A DNA stretch of 64,000 nucleotides from positions 1,246,001-1,310,000 of the forward strand of contig NW_024609927.1 of the NCBI RefSeq assembly GCF_016920785.2. The letters run 5' to 3'. The notes under the pieces were generated by a model that saw only the letters and a program-made list of their open reading frames with translations, was not told where the DNA came from and made no database searches. Below, in pieces: positions 1 through 11,851 of this stretch. Every line of letters begins with the position of its first letter. The stretch's first letter is position 1. The position numbers were made by a program, and so were the translations under genes. Source of the DNA: Ixodes scapularis. Its lineage: Eukaryota > Arthropoda > Arachnida > Ixodida > Ixodidae.

Positions 1-639
1 CCTGCGTTCATCAAGGCGGTAGAGACGTCCCCTGCTAAGTGAAATGAGAAGTTATCCGCAACTGGTACCTGTCAAGGTAAAAACAGTAAGGCGCTACCGA
101 GATGACCTTACAGTGCCGATTGCAATTTTGATCGTTAGCAGTCGTTAACAGGACAGGGTGAGTAGGTCTGTAAACCAAACCAGAATTCCCTGAACAATAA
201 AGAAGGATATTTTCTGGTTTCCATTTTGCTTCAGATCAATTATGCTAATGCAACTTTCGTTTACGGAAGAACTGTGTAATCACGGTTGACTATATTCAAA
301 GATTGTTTGCTTTTTTTTCGCTTTTTTTTCAGGGTAGAAAAATAAAGACGGCAGTGAAATTGAGAAACCTATTGTCGGAAATGAAAAACTCCGAAACAAA
401 TAGCGATCTTGGAAAGCAGTTAAATGCTGCGTGCGAAAAAAAGCTAAGGCATAGGTTTACACGTGACAAGGCTCTACGCTTTTCATCTTTTCTTCAAGGT
501 GATCAATATCAACCCCATCTTCAATCTCACAGTCAACTGCCTTCAATGCTGCTTCCTTCAGTTTGAGGATATTCAAACTTTCTACATGCTTAAGCATAAG
601 CATGTAGCAAGCTCCATTATCTCTGAGGCAATAAACTTA
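1..639. other. No recognised gene; short hairpin inside
   Basis: I recognise no gene in this stretch. A reading frame at 303-566 follows a T-rich tract ending in CAG that resembles a splice acceptor, but its product matches no family I know. A perfect 11-bp stem (ctacatgctta/taagcatgtag) with a 4-nt loop lies at 582-607, just upstream of the transposase relic. It may belong to the same old element, but that is not shown. Confidence 0.4.
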
Positions 640-1311
640 AATTTTACATCGGCTTTGAATCGCTCGAGCACTTCGCCAGTTTCTGCAAATTTGTTCACGA
701 ATGTTACAAAGTCGGAAAGAACTGCAACTGAAGCTGCTAGAGGAGATAATGGCTTTCAGGTACAATATTCCCCAAAGCACCGTCAGGAGAATTTGTTCGT
801 CCTGGATAACATTCGTGGTCGAATACCTTGACCACACTCCCGTCTGGCCTTCGCTACAAAGAGTAGACAAGTACAGGCCAGACGAATTTAGAAACAAATA
901 CCCATAAATCGCGCAATTCTGGATTGCACATAAGTATTTATTCAAAGTCCCAGCGACATCAGAACACAAAGTGACACGGTCCCGTCCTTTAAGTACCACA
1001 ACACATCAAAGGGCTTAATTCCAATCACACCAAAAGGGTTCGTATGTTTTGTGAGTGACGTAGCACAACGTATAATGTATCACCGCCGACTATCGGAAGA
1101 GTATGGTGTCTATGAGGCTTTTGGAGCAGGGGGATTTTGTCATGGCCGACAGAGGCATTGCGATTGCCGAAGACCTGACAAAACTCGGGAACTAGATGTT
1201 CCACCTTTTCTGAACGGCAAACCTCAGCATTCTCTTCAAGAAGAAATTGAGACACGATCAATTGCCAAAGGCTGGGTGCCCGTAGAGTGCGTAATTGCTG
1301 AAATTAAGTAA
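640..1311 (+). pseudogene. Decayed DDE_Tnp_4 (PIF/Harbinger-like) transposase
   Basis: This is a relic of a DDE superfamily endonuclease of the DDE_Tnp_4 type, the family that catalyses cut-and-paste movement of PIF/Harbinger and ISL2EU-like elements. The frame at 701-907 has the helix-turn-helix-like segment IPQSTVRRI, followed by VWPSLQRVD and FRNKYP in the order usual for the family. Right after it, in another frame, comes AILDCT, which holds the first catalytic Asp. Near 1117-1185 a second frame reads GDFVMADRGIAIAEDLTKL with the second Asp. The 1190-1311 frame continues with LDVPPFLNGKPQHS and ETRSIAK, typical of the stretch leading to the third acidic residue. These blocks lie in different frames separated by stops, so the gene is dead. 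Family order and spacing make the call firm; the exact start and element ends are not visible. Confidence 0.8.
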
Positions 1312-2991
1312 TTTTGCATACTCAGGTTCACTTTCCCGACCTCGATGGTATCGGTGCTGAATCCCATCTGGAAAACGTGTACTTTACGCTGTGTATTTTT
1401 ATAAATGATCATCTGTCAGAAAGAAGTAAATGTTAATAAGAATCTTTTGAACTGTGACACGGAAATCTCGTGGCGCGGCTTATAAATGTCTCGCATATTT
1501 TTGTCGGTTTCGGTCTTCTTCAAAACCGAATTCGCGTTTCTGTATATAGATATTTTCTTTCTTCAAGTTCGGTTTTTCGGTACTGGGACAGAATTGTTTC
1601 GAGACTTAAAGCGTTTCTCGAAGTCGCAACGTACCTGCTCCGTATTGCGCAATTTTACTGAAAAAAAAAAAAAAAACGCACATAGAAACATTTCACGGAG
1701 TGGAATAGCCAAAGTTATTGCAGAACCGAAAATAAATTAGGACTGTCGCAGACTTGTCCAGCCTGTTTTTTCTTTTTATTATAAACGGCTTCGATGCGAT
1801 GTTTGTGGTCTCCACTGATTCCCAGAAGGCTAATCTCGGTGTTTGCTTCTCGTGGTTTATCAGTATATGTCGAAAACACGGAACTCTACTTACGACGACC
1901 GCTACATAAAATAGTTCAAAGTGTGCCATAACGAGCCTTGAGCTGAGAAAACCTTCAGGAGGCAGCACGTTGTGTTTTTATCTTTGTCCTATTTATTTGT
2001 GCTAATGTGTGGTAACTGCCCTTTCGTTGTTTTTTTTCATTTTTTTTAAGAATGAAAAATAAAGATATATCTGAACTTAACACGAACACACCTGAAATAT
2101 TTTTCGATAGTTTTCTTTCTTTATTGGGGCGGTACAGAATGAGCATGGAAACTCCTCCGCAAACGAAGAGAAATATCTCAAGCTAGTCTAGACAAGCTTC
2201 GAGACCTCATGAAACGCTTAAGCATTGATTAAAGCTCACAAACGCAGTGGGTAGTCTATAAATAAGGTTTCAATTGTAACAATTATAATTACCACGCAAC
2301 TGCACCAGCTTTCTGTCACTCAAGAGTTGGAGAGGCCTTTAGCATGATCCCTGACAACGTTATGGAAGATTTCTAAATCCCTAAACATTTTCGTCACATA
2401 CAGAAACTTGCTGAGTGGTATTTTTGTACAATTGGTACGCCTGCACCACTACGAACCACAAAAGTACACCAGCGAAAACCACATAGGCTATTTGTCCTCG
2501 CATCTAGCAGTGAAAATTGTGTACTGGTTTTCGTTTTTTCATGAAGAAAACATCTTAGGCTCTGATGGCTTCTGGTCTGAGTATACTGTGCTGCTTTGCT
2601 TCCACAAGTGTTTCTAGTTTAATCGGGCCACACGTTTGGCTTTCCTTATCATACGTAACACCGTCGGGAGATGCACCAAGAAACTGTACGTCAGTAGTTT
2701 ACGTACAAGTCCTCTGTAAACACGTGCCCATTCTTTAGCGCTTAGTATCTCTCAATAGCTTACTGTTTGTAAGAACACCCTATTCTCATGTACTTCGTGG
2801 GAAGCCAGATACATTTTCGGTACACCGTCGCGATGGATTTCAGGGCGATTTTCAGCCCATTTATTTCCCCAAACTGGGAGGCAGCTATTCCTGTGGCCCG
2901 CTCGGCATGCCAAAGATCTTTAGAGCGCTGCCCATGTGTTTGAACCTCCATATCTGGTGGGTGCTCCACCGCGATGAAGTGGAGAGGTCAA
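1312..2991. other. No recognised gene
   Basis: AT-rich sequence with A- and T-runs (about 1661-1676 and 2029-2048). The open frames are short and match nothing I know. Confidence 0.5.
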
Positions 2992-3129
2992 TACAGGATG
3001 ATTCGAGGAGAGGACAGGCTCTTTAAATCGACCGCAAAATTCGTTTTCTTAGCCTATCGCGCTACGACTTTGTGCAGCGTTGCCCACTGATGGTGCACGT
3101 CCTTTTTTTTTTTGTAAAATTCGCAAAGT

Positions 3130-3156
3130 GCGAACTTACCTGAGGAAAAAGTAAAG
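3130..3156 (-). promoter_or_regulatory. Recursive-splice-type motif in left arm
   Basis: This is the mirror copy of the motif in the right arm. Read on the minus strand, the pyrimidine tract and CAG are followed directly by GTAAGT, with the junction between 3140 and 3139. The element therefore offers the same signal in either orientation. Confidence 0.4.
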
Positions 3157-3563
3157 AAAGAAAAAGGCTTAGCTCCTATGGAAACGCAGCAACGCCACCG
3201 GTCTTCAAGCAACACGGCGCCATTTTGTACGGGAGACAAGAGATGGCGCAAGCGGTCGCGACGCCAACTGCCGCCAACAACAGTTCGTTGTTTGCGAAAG
3301 ATGCCGTCTTTCGCAAGCAACGAACTGCATCCTCTTGTTGTTACCGGCCCTGTTTTTGTTTCTGCGATTGTCGCCGCCTGCGGAACGCGCGCCTCTTTTG
3401 AGTCGAAGAGATTGTCTGCCAAAGACGCCGGGTCTCGGCGCCGTATGCTCGTTCGTTGGCGGCGTACGTTGCGCTATCTCTTGTCTCCCGTGCGAAGCGG
3501 CGCCGTGTTGTTGGAAGACCGGTGGCGTCGCAGCGTTTCCATAGGAGCTAAGCCTTTTTCTTT

Positions 3564-3590
3564 CTTTACTTTTTCCTCAGGTAAGTTCGA
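3564..3590 (+). promoter_or_regulatory. Recursive-splice-type motif in right arm
   Basis: A pyrimidine tract leads to CAG that abuts GTAAGT, with the junction at 3580|3581. This is the juxtaposed 3'/5' splice-site consensus known from fly ratchet points. Use in splicing is inference. Confidence 0.4.
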
Positions 3591-3715
3591 TATTTGCAAA
3601 TAAAAAACAAGCACCATCTGTGAGCAACGCTGCACAAAGTCGTAGCGCGATAGGTTAAGAAACCGAATTTTGCGGTCGATTTAAAGAACCTGGCATCTCC
3701 TTGAATCACCCTGTA

Positions 3716-5620
3716 GATGGGTGGAGCTCCTCCCACAAAACCGCAGTCGTCAACTTCACTGGATGCTGCACCAATAAAATCACGGGTGTTGGTTTGAACA
3801 TCTTCAGAAACGGTAGGCTATGTGCCTCCCTAAAATATCTGCCTGCACTTCTTCTTCTTCTTCGAGGAGAACCCTGTGTTGCCATCCTACTTGTGTAGGG
3901 CGGCATGAATTTCTTTTTGAAATTGACTATATTTTATGTCCACCTTCTTGGCTGCATCTTTTCAAGGTTTTTGTTGTGGAAAAACATTTTTGGTAAACTA
4001 TGTTGTCATCAGAGTCCCCGCTGAGGTTCCTTTGCCAGATTGCTGGGGAGCTTGAGTGCACGTAATTTCATCAGGAACGTACAAGTGTCCACAGCGAAGT
4101 ACATGCAATCTGAACCCTATTAGAGCCACACATGCTTGCGGACACGAACCAAACCAGAAGGGCAAGTCCCGTGGCCAATTTCCTCACAAGGACGTGCGAG
4201 AGGTGCATTTTCGTGCTTGAACGTATTCTCGTACAGCGAGGGTCGTCATGTACCGCAATAGCATGATTGAAAATAGCTATCGACGAAACAAAGGTCTTAT
4301 AACACTGGAGTACTAGTCTCAGTGGCTTTTCTGTAGGTTGCTAGCGAATGCACGGAGTGAGCCAGTACGGCGTTCAGCGTACACAGTTCGCCGTTGCAGG
4401 GAGTTCTCTCACTTTACGTACCAGCATAATCGGAATTGTTTCGTTCTTGGTTGCGTCCGATATGTAGCAAGGAGAAGAAAATTGTACGTACTGCATCGCA
4501 CGTAAATGTGACGCAATCCACGACAGCATGAGCAATGGCGGTGCGGAGACGATAGGAGACGACAGGCGCAGAAGTCAGCGCAATCGAAACCGGAACTACC
4601 CGTTGACGGTCTCCGGTTCCCCTAGTGCACCTGAACAGCTAGGGGCGCTGCTGATTCGCATATTGTCTATTGACGCGTGCCATAGTAGCTTCAGAGCCGT
4701 GTATTGGGAGGGTATGGACATTTATTGGTTTGAATATACGAGTATCTGGTGGCCAACCACAGGCAGCGAAACAGCCCCCAGCGGTGGTTTTATGCTGTAA
4801 AAGTGAGACTTGAATGATTTAACCCGTTTTAGTTTCGCTAGAGTAGAAAGGTCTTAGTGACTGAAAACCCGGCGCGTATGAAGTGGTCGTGACGTTCCTT
4901 ATTCAACGGTAGAATAAACGAACCTGCCCTCCAAACCAGAGCAAACTGCGTAGTAACGATCATTGAGGCTGCGAGATAGAACGCTTCTATTTCACGCTTT
5001 AAATGTCGTTTCCCATAGTGCGAGGTCGAGGTCTGCTGATCGGTCTACGTTGTGTCGCACTTTTAGTTTACGCTCTAACCTCGGAGAGAATATTCGAATC
5101 TGACGGTGGCCTTTACTCCTCCGGTTGGACAAACTCTCCCAATATGAGGCCCTGAGTAGCTTCAGCTGGCACCACATCCGCCGTCCAGACAGCGCAACTG
5201 AAAAACTAATAAAAAAAAGAGTCTTGGTCCCATGGCACCCGGACACGCGCTCTTCACGCTTGGAGACTATGATCTGAGTTTGACTGACACTGACTTGAAC
5301 ACCGCATCAGACACCTTTCCGCTTTAGTGCCTTCATAAAACTGCTATTGCCATCGTTGAAGCAAAAATCTGGGGTCAGTGAGGAAGTAGTGTATAAGCAG
5401 CATGCCTAGGACAAGTGCCAAGTTCTGCATGCTGTGGTACACCAAGGAAATGACATTAAAAAAAAGGAAGTTTCCATAGGGAAGCAGGGAAAACCGGGCC
5501 CGCGACAGGCTGCCATTAGACGCAGAGCGTGGAGCCATCTGGTTGCGCCGCTTATAACTAAGACGATGAGAAAAATATAGTGCAGTTGGCACCCGCGCTG
5601 TGTTCGAATATATATGTATA
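3716..5620. other. No recognised gene
   Basis: No known family is visible. A 90-codon frame at 4528-4800 begins with ATG and a basic, Arg-rich N-terminus. It has no recognisable domain and I do not call it a gene. Confidence 0.5.
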
Positions 5621-5685
5621 TACAGGGTGTTTAAAAAAACGCAGGCCATATCGCTCCTGCGAAAACTACTCATTGCAGCGAAAAA
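5621..5685 (+). mobile_element. Truncated element end beginning tacagggtgttt
   Basis: The tip tacagggtgtttaaaaaaac resembles common DNA-transposon termini of the cagggtg type and the tips of the element at 2992-3715. No partner end is seen. It appears interrupted by the inverted-repeat element that follows. Confidence 0.35.
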
Positions 5686-6082
5686 AAGCTTGTGGCGTTT
5701 TGGTCCTGGGCCAGGGATGACAGCGCAACCTCTGCTGCGCTGTCATCGCGCGACGCAGCAGAGGCTGCTGGCACTGTCTCTCCACGGGGCGCGTTGCCGC
5801 CGGGGCTGAGATGCGCTCTGATAGCAAACCGAAACTTAAAAACCCGTCCATTTTATGTAGTTTTTCAGAAAACCGTAAAATGCTTCGCGTGCCTTCTATC
5901 ATTCCGCAATTTGTCGATTTAGTGTTTTTTGATGATGCTGAGCAATTTTCTAATTTAAACCATGCCCTTAAACACAATATTAAAAAGTTAATTACGCACA
6001 AAGAATTAGCAACTTAATTATCCCAGACTTTGATTATTTTCCTAATGAACCCCTGGCCCAGGACCAAAACGCCACAAGCCTT
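5686..6082. mobile_element. Inverted-repeat element with 31-bp ends
   Basis: The ends at 5686-5718 and 6050-6082 are inverted copies around gtggcgttttggtcctggg, with about one mismatch. Inside, 5720-5800 is GC-rich and largely self-complementary (cagcgcaacctctgctgcgctg). There is no transposase. This looks like a small non-autonomous DNA transposon. Confidence 0.65.
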
Positions 6083-6097
6083 TATATATATATATAT

Positions 6098-6774
6098 GGG
6101 TGGTTTCATCTCAAATCGTGCAGGCAAAAAGGGTCGAATTTTTAATTTCGATGAAAAAAATATATGTTATGGCGCCATTTTTAAAAACGCAGTCGCCGCA
6201 GACCGCAAGTTCGTCGGATTTTTGTTCGCGACTTATGAATTTTTAAAGAGGCCGCGGCGAAAAGCAGTGTTTTTCACACCCGTCGTGGGTCGGATGTTTC
6301 GCTTGATCTCCCGCCGTGGATTTTCAGTCCACATTATATTATCTTTTTTAAAGCACTCTATGGACACATTTAAAAGGCTCCAATACCATAAAATAATTTT
6401 AGGCGTTTTGCTTTTTTTCTGTAAAAATGTCAAAAACGCCCCCTTGGTCAATTGTTGACGAACTTTGACAATTAATTACTGGCGATCTACTTGGGTTACA
6501 TCAATACTTTTTATGTCCACGGAGAGCCCAAAACACGTTCTTTATATGTATTATAAAATAACTTGGTTGTATAAAATATTCTTTGCGGTACGTTTACGTT
6601 AATGTTATGTGAAAACCAAAAAGTACCATTTTTGAAATTGATTTTCTCAAAAAACCCATTTTTTATTTTTTTTATTTTTTTGTTAAAATGTAGATGTGAT
6701 AGTTTTCTATGCGAAAATCAAGTCTAGAAAGTGTATATATTGTTTGTATGTTTTATATTTAAGCATCAATATCG
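6098..6774 (+). repeat. Left 677-bp arm of large inverted repeat
   Basis: AT-rich arm whose copy lies inverted at 9026-9702. The inner limit is where similarity fades after the shared atcaatatcg/cgatattgag segment. Confidence 0.8.
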
Positions 6775-9025
6775 TACAAAAACATGTTTTTACGGCACGA
6801 AATGGACTTACGAATTGCGCGTCTTCACAAGCTTGGAAATAGTTTTTTTTATTTTTTTCAACGTTCCCACATAAAAATGAAATACAGTATTTCCACCCTG
6901 TTATATTTATTGATTATTTAAATTTTATTATAGGCGGCAAGCTACATTGGGAGGAGTTCCAAAAAGAGAAAGCAACACTTCTTAACAGACCAGCAGGTGT
7001 CGTAAATTTTTAACGTGTAGGAGTCGGCAGACGTCGTATTGATTCGGGGCCCTCATTGGCCTGCATGAACGTCCCGCCCTTTCGGAGCCAGCAGATGACC
7101 ACGACCTTTCGCGCTCGTTGTGTTAGATGGGACGGCCCGTGACAGTAAAGCGAGCAGCGCACCCTGTGTCACGAGGAGTAAAATGGTACGATTGTGTCGT
7201 TGACGCGGCGAACAGTGACAGCCACCCAGGAGGAGTCAGTCAGAGTATTGCACAAGGGAAAACAAAGGAATCGTTGCCTGAAAGGATGAGGACACCATGG
7301 CCTTACAATATCGACGGTCAACAACTGTTCTGCCAGCCAAAACAACGCCGCGTGCGCGCTAAAACCGGCGGCGCGGGACAGAAATCCCACAGACGCACCC
7401 ACGAAGATGGGCCGGTTTCGTTAGGGATGTGGGGAAATTTGAAACCAGCCATCCGTGCATGCGTGAAACGATACCGCCTGTTTGCCCCAGCTTCGAGCGC
7501 CCTATCCTTACCTTGAAACGGTCGTGCTGTCTCTCTCTCTCCGGGGAGATCCGATAGCACCGAAGGGTTATCTATTAAACTTGAGGAAGAAAACGAGAAG
7601 GGGCTGTTTAAGTTTAATTATCCCCACCAACCCGCTCATTCTGTCCTTATAAAGGGCTATCTCTTTTGGAAACAGCAAAGCCCGGAGACTGACATTAAAA
7701 CGAGCGTGTTGGTAAATATACTTGTGTTTGTATTTTGCCCGGAGACTAGTCGGGTCGAAGTCAGCCTCCTTGTCAACTATAACCGTTTGTGAAGAGTGGG
7801 CTTCTCCCGAGATGAAAAGTCAGCGCCGGCTGATGTGCTCTTTTGAAAAAGGGATGGGGAAAGAGAAAGTTTGAGTAACTGCAGAAACTACCTCGAAAGC
7901 TCCTCTCCCGATATGAAGCTTCAGGCATAGTCTCGGCTACCTTCTCGCGCATCGCCTGCTCGAATCTATTCTTCACTTTCTTTCGCACAGCCACTGTTCC
8001 TCACAGCCGTCGTGGATGTGCGTAACAGAGGGAAAAACAGATTCGAGCATCATCTGGACACCGTCCTCCTGCCAGAGTTCAGTGTCGTGGGACCGACTCG
8101 TGTGTGTTTCTTCGTCCCGCTGAACTTAGTTTCTCGGGTGCGTTTTTGAACGTTTTTTTTTTTTTTCAATGTTTTCTTACTAACTGTTTGTTAGCACTGT
8201 TCAGTTGTTGGGTTTATTTTGTCATGGCGTAGCGGCCTAGGCGGTGATGTAGAGAGCGTGTTCGCACGCATTTGGTTGCGTCCCATTTAGGGAATGCCCG
8301 GAGGAGTTGGTTTATCTTCTTGCCATGTGCGGCTGAGTTTTCCCGTCTTTATTAAATTATTGATTTTTTTGTTTTGTTTTACCTTTACGTGCCGTCGACT
8401 TCTTTGTCTGACTCTCCACCAGGCATGGACCTATCGTCTTGCCACCACTCCAACCTAAATACTTTATTTTTTTAACGCAATTTTCGTTAAGATCGCAGTT
8501 GGGCAATTTAATTCCTATTTATTTATTTTTATTTCCTACCCCTCTCCATGACACACTCTCTGTGTGTTGCGGACCGTTTCTGTGTCACCACTTTTGTGTA
8601 TTACGGAAGTGAAAGGACATTCCCTGGTGACCTGTGCGATGTGCGGTGAACAAACCCCCAGTGTTTGGTTTCGGAAAGAATTGTATATAACATATCGACG
8701 GATGTGGTGACTTTCTTTGTCTCAGTAATATGACAGCTATTAGCTAGTCGTGCTAGTTTACTGTGAAAGATTTATAAATCGAAACAATACAACGTCTGTG
8801 CCTTTTGGTTATTCAAAGTCTACAAGGCCTGCTGATTTGGTTAGATATGTATCTCGTGGTTCCCGCTCTTATCAAAACATACATAAATATTCAATACCAC
8901 AAAATTCGTTTATAATTGATTACAAAATGCAGAAGAAAATTCAAGAAAACTTTTTCACAATTCATAGAGACAAATGGGTCGGAATGTCTGACTTGGGTCT
9001 TGCAAAACAAAGACGTTTTTTTTCC

Positions 9026-9700
9026 GATATTGAGGCCTAAATATAAAACATACAAACAAAATATACACTTTCTAGACTTGATTTTCGCGTAGAAAACTAT
9101 CACATATACATTTTAACAAAAAATAAAAAAAATAAAAAATGGGTTTTTTGAGAAAATCAATTTCAAAAATGGTACTTTTTGGTTTTCACATAACATTAAC
9201 GTAAACGTACCGCAAAGAATATTTTATACAGCCAAGTTATTTTATAATACATATAATGAACGTGTTTTGGGCTCTCCGCGGACATAAAAAGTATTGATGT
9301 AACCCAAGTAGATCGCCAGTAATTAATTGTCAAAGTTCGTCAACAATTGACCAAGGGGGCGTTTTTGACATTTTTACAGAAAAAAAGCAAAACGCCTAAA
9401 ATTATTTTATGGTATTGGAGCCTTTGAAATGTGTCCACAGAGTGCTTTAAAAAAAGATAATATAATGTGGACTGAAAATCCACGGCGGGAGATCAAGCGA
9501 AACATCCGACCCACGACGGGTGTGAAAAACACTGCTTTTCGCCGCGGCCTCTTTAAAAATTCATAAGTCGCGAACAAAAAATCCGACGAACTTGCGTTCT
9601 GCGGCGACTGCGTTTTTAAAAACGGCGCCATAACATATATTTTTTTCATCGAAATTAAAAATTCGACCCTTTTTGCCTGCACGATTTGAGATGAAACCAC

Positions 9701-9702
<2 letters not shown>
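9026..9702 (-). repeat. Right 677-bp arm of large inverted repeat
   Basis: Reverse-complement copy of 6098-6774. Examples of differences are a one-base change near the tip (ccgcaag against acgcaag) and an indel in the T-runs. Confidence 0.8.
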
Positions 9703-9770
<68 letters not shown>

Positions 9771-9773
9771 TAT
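9703..9773. repeat. (AT)n microsatellite, about 70 bp
   Basis: Nearly pure AT dinucleotides immediately outside the right tip of the large inverted-repeat element. A shorter TA run flanks the left tip at 6083-6097. Confidence 0.95.
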
Positions 9774-10127
9774 TACAGCTAAACCTAGTCACGTTAGAAC
9801 GACAAGCAGGTACGGACAACATCGTCAAGCCTTAAAGGCGTGCCGAAACGAAATATTTGCACTATTTCTTTGATAATCGTGGCCTAGGTTATGCCGGCAA
9901 AACAGAAACACCAGTCTAGGTTTGTGTCCACAAGCTTCCGGCAGAGAAGTAAAAAAAAAAAAACAATTTAAAACGAATTGACACACTTCAATATTGAGTC
10001 TGGTGACAGTCTGTGAAGGTCCGTAGAAATGCTGCCAGGTCATGCGTTTCTAAAAACCAGCCCTTGTTTGCGGTAGCATGGCTCGCTCGCCGAGTTGCAT
10101 AATCCTGAATGCGACACTGGCGAGGAA
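9774..10127. other. No recognised gene
   Basis: Nothing identifiable apart from a 13-base A run near 9950. Confidence 0.5.
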
Positions 10128-10563
10128 CACTCTAAAGAAAAAAGAGTCTAAAATGGTGTATCGTTTACACCCTTTGTCCCATGTAATACACCCCAATACT
10201 TCAATTCGACGTACAGCGCCCTACTGTCGAACAGACGGCCCGAAAGTTTACGAGGGGCTTGATAGCCGTGTGGTACGTACAACTTATTAAAATAGCTAAT
10301 GTAGGTTTTAATGACAACAACAAAAAAATAATCGGGGTTTTCTTGACCCTACTGTAAAAACACGCTGTTTTCTTTCTGGGGCCTTCGATACGTCCTTTAG
10401 CTATTTAAACCGTTGTACCCCACGGCTATCAAGCCCCTCGTAAAATTTCGGGCCGTCTCTTCGACTGTACGGCGCTGTACGTCGAACTGAAATTTTGGGG
10501 TGTATTATAAGGGACAAAGGGTGTAACGATACATTTGTTTACACCCTTTTTTTCTTCAGAGTG
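10128..10563. mobile_element. MITE with about 150-bp inverted ends, 436 bp
   Basis: The ends cactctaaag and cttcagagtg are inverted. The arms match for about 150 bp, including shared blocks such as acaccctttgtccc, acgtacagcgcc and gaggggcttgatagccgtg. The centre is AT-rich without coding potential. The recurring GGGTGTAA-type words also occur in elements at 45.7 and 50.1 kb, so these may be related families. Confidence 0.75.
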
Positions 10564-10831
10564 AACGCTGACGTGTCTACGAAGTTCAATATCTTAAAGC
10601 TTCCACACTGCAACAAGGTGGAAAGTTGGGCGAGTTGGTTGATGGTCATATTGAATGGGTTAAAACAGCGCAGAAAGACGAAGGACCAGTAAAAGAAACC
10701 ACACAGACACAGCGCTGACTTACAACTGAAATATTTACTGCTGCACCATTCAGCAAGTAAACTTGAAGGAAGACAAACATAAAAGCAATCGCCCCGAAAA
10801 CACGTCATCCTCCACTCAAGCCGACACGTGG

Positions 10832-11810
10832 CTACACGTATTTCCCCGCCCTTCTGATAAAATTCATTTCATCACTAACTAGAGCAAGTGATGGAACACT
10901 AATACACTGGCCTGCGTCATGGTTGGCAATAAAAAAAGCTTCGTCAATCTCCCGAGCATACTTATTTTTATGTCGGGCTAAAATCTTAATTTTATTAAAC
11001 ACTGGAGAGCACGCACATCTGTCACAGTGGACCGCTAGGTTGCCAGACGGGGAGGAGCGTAAGGACAGAGAATGTTCTCTCGCCCGGTCGTTAACACATC
11101 TCCCCGTCTGCCCAATGTACACTTTTCCACAGGACAATGGAATAAGGTACACCACCCCACACGCGCAGGCGACAAATGGGTTGCGGTGCTTTACTTGACA
11201 CTGTGTACCCACGCGGCCACCTCGATTCACGGCTGCACACAGCCGCCCCAACTTAGCTGGAGCCGAAAACACAACTGGCACGTTGTACCTACTGGCAACC
11301 TTCTTGACACCATGGGACACCTTGTGCATATACGGCAAGACCACAGGTCTTACCGTTGGTTTTTGTCTTGCCTCAGTACTAGCAGGGCCTCTAAACACCT
11401 TAACCAAGGATTCCACGACGCCCATGACAACTCCCAAAGGGAACCCGGCATTTGACAACCTCGTGACTTGCAACAAAAAACTGTCACCACACCTATGGTG
11501 GCATGACTTAAACAAGGAGGTACGGAGACTGGACAGTGCAATGGCTCTCTTCACTGTCTTAGAGTGCGCGGATTCATAAACTAAAAGCCCCTTTTTAGAC
11601 CTAGGCTCATAGGCCCAACACAAATGCGAGGGCTCACATCGAAGATTGATATCTAAAAATTGTAGGGCACCCTCAGAAGTGGTCTCAGCCTTAAAGTTTA
11701 GTCCCGGAGAACAATCCGTAAATACATGTAATATCGAGGCAATCACACTTTCAATGTCTGTGTTATCGTTGCTTTTCAGCACAATCAGGTAGTCATCAAC
11801 ATACCTCAAC
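10832..11810 (-). pseudogene. Penelope-like RT C-terminus plus GIY-YIG endonuclease (left copy)
   Basis: This codes for the C-terminal part of a Penelope-like polyprotein, a reverse transcriptase joined to a GIY-YIG nicking endonuclease that primes reverse transcription at chromosomal cuts. The frame begins at the palm catalytic motif RYVDDYLIV with both Asp of YVDD. A thumb and linker of about 180 residues follow, then the endonuclease with VVYLIPLSCGKVYIGQTGR, in which the Y-L/Y-I-G pair of the family is visible. Downstream are Arg and His of NDRAREH and the Cys/His pattern CDRCACS. The frame then ends at VSDEMNFIRRAGKYV and a stop. Fingers and most of the palm are absent, so it is not functional alone. 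A 3' untranslated tail of about 186-220 bp follows. Start by ATG is not meaningful because the copy is 5'-truncated. Confidence 0.9.
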
Positions 11811-11851
11811 AGGGCAATTGCTGAGCGGCTGGACGATAGGGTGGTCAAAGT

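Larger units (their letters stand above)
2992..3715. mobile_element. Inverted-repeat (MITE/foldback) element, 724 bp
   Basis: The ends are inverted copies: the left starts tacaggatgattc and the right ends gaatcaccctgta. The arms remain similar for about 260 bp (2992-3255 against 3455-3715), with roughly 90 percent identity by eye, around a core of about 200 bp. The core codes for nothing recognisable. Arm and tip structure fit a non-autonomous DNA transposon. Similarity of the outer flanks (gtgggtgctccacc against a reversed gtgggaggagctccacc) suggests the repeat may extend about 40 bp beyond the tips, so the true ends are uncertain. Superfamily is not assigned. Confidence 0.75.
6098..9702. 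mobile_element. Large element with 677-bp terminal inverted repeats
   Basis: The left arm 6098-6774 and right arm 9026-9702 are inverted copies with almost no net length difference and only scattered substitutions. Both tips read gggtggtttcatctc inward and are flanked outward directly by TA repeats, so the element probably sits in, and duplicates, TA. The 2.25-kb interior (6775-9025) carries no recognisable transposase. Frames at 7127-7516 and 8750-9040 are unremarkable. It could be a long-TIR non-autonomous DNA transposon, an unknown autonomous class, or a unit holding a solo LTR near 7000-8700. Superfamily is unknown to me. Confidence 0.75.

Noticed and set aside
303..566. Exon after a T-rich acceptor at about 333, perhaps hAT transposase
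   Set aside because: The peptide has no conserved block I can name, and similarity to a hAT dimerisation region is too weak.
7127..7516. 129-codon frame inside the 3.6-kb inverted-repeat element as its transposase
   Set aside because: There are no acidic catalytic pattern, zinc finger or other motif, and composition does not differ from the surroundings.
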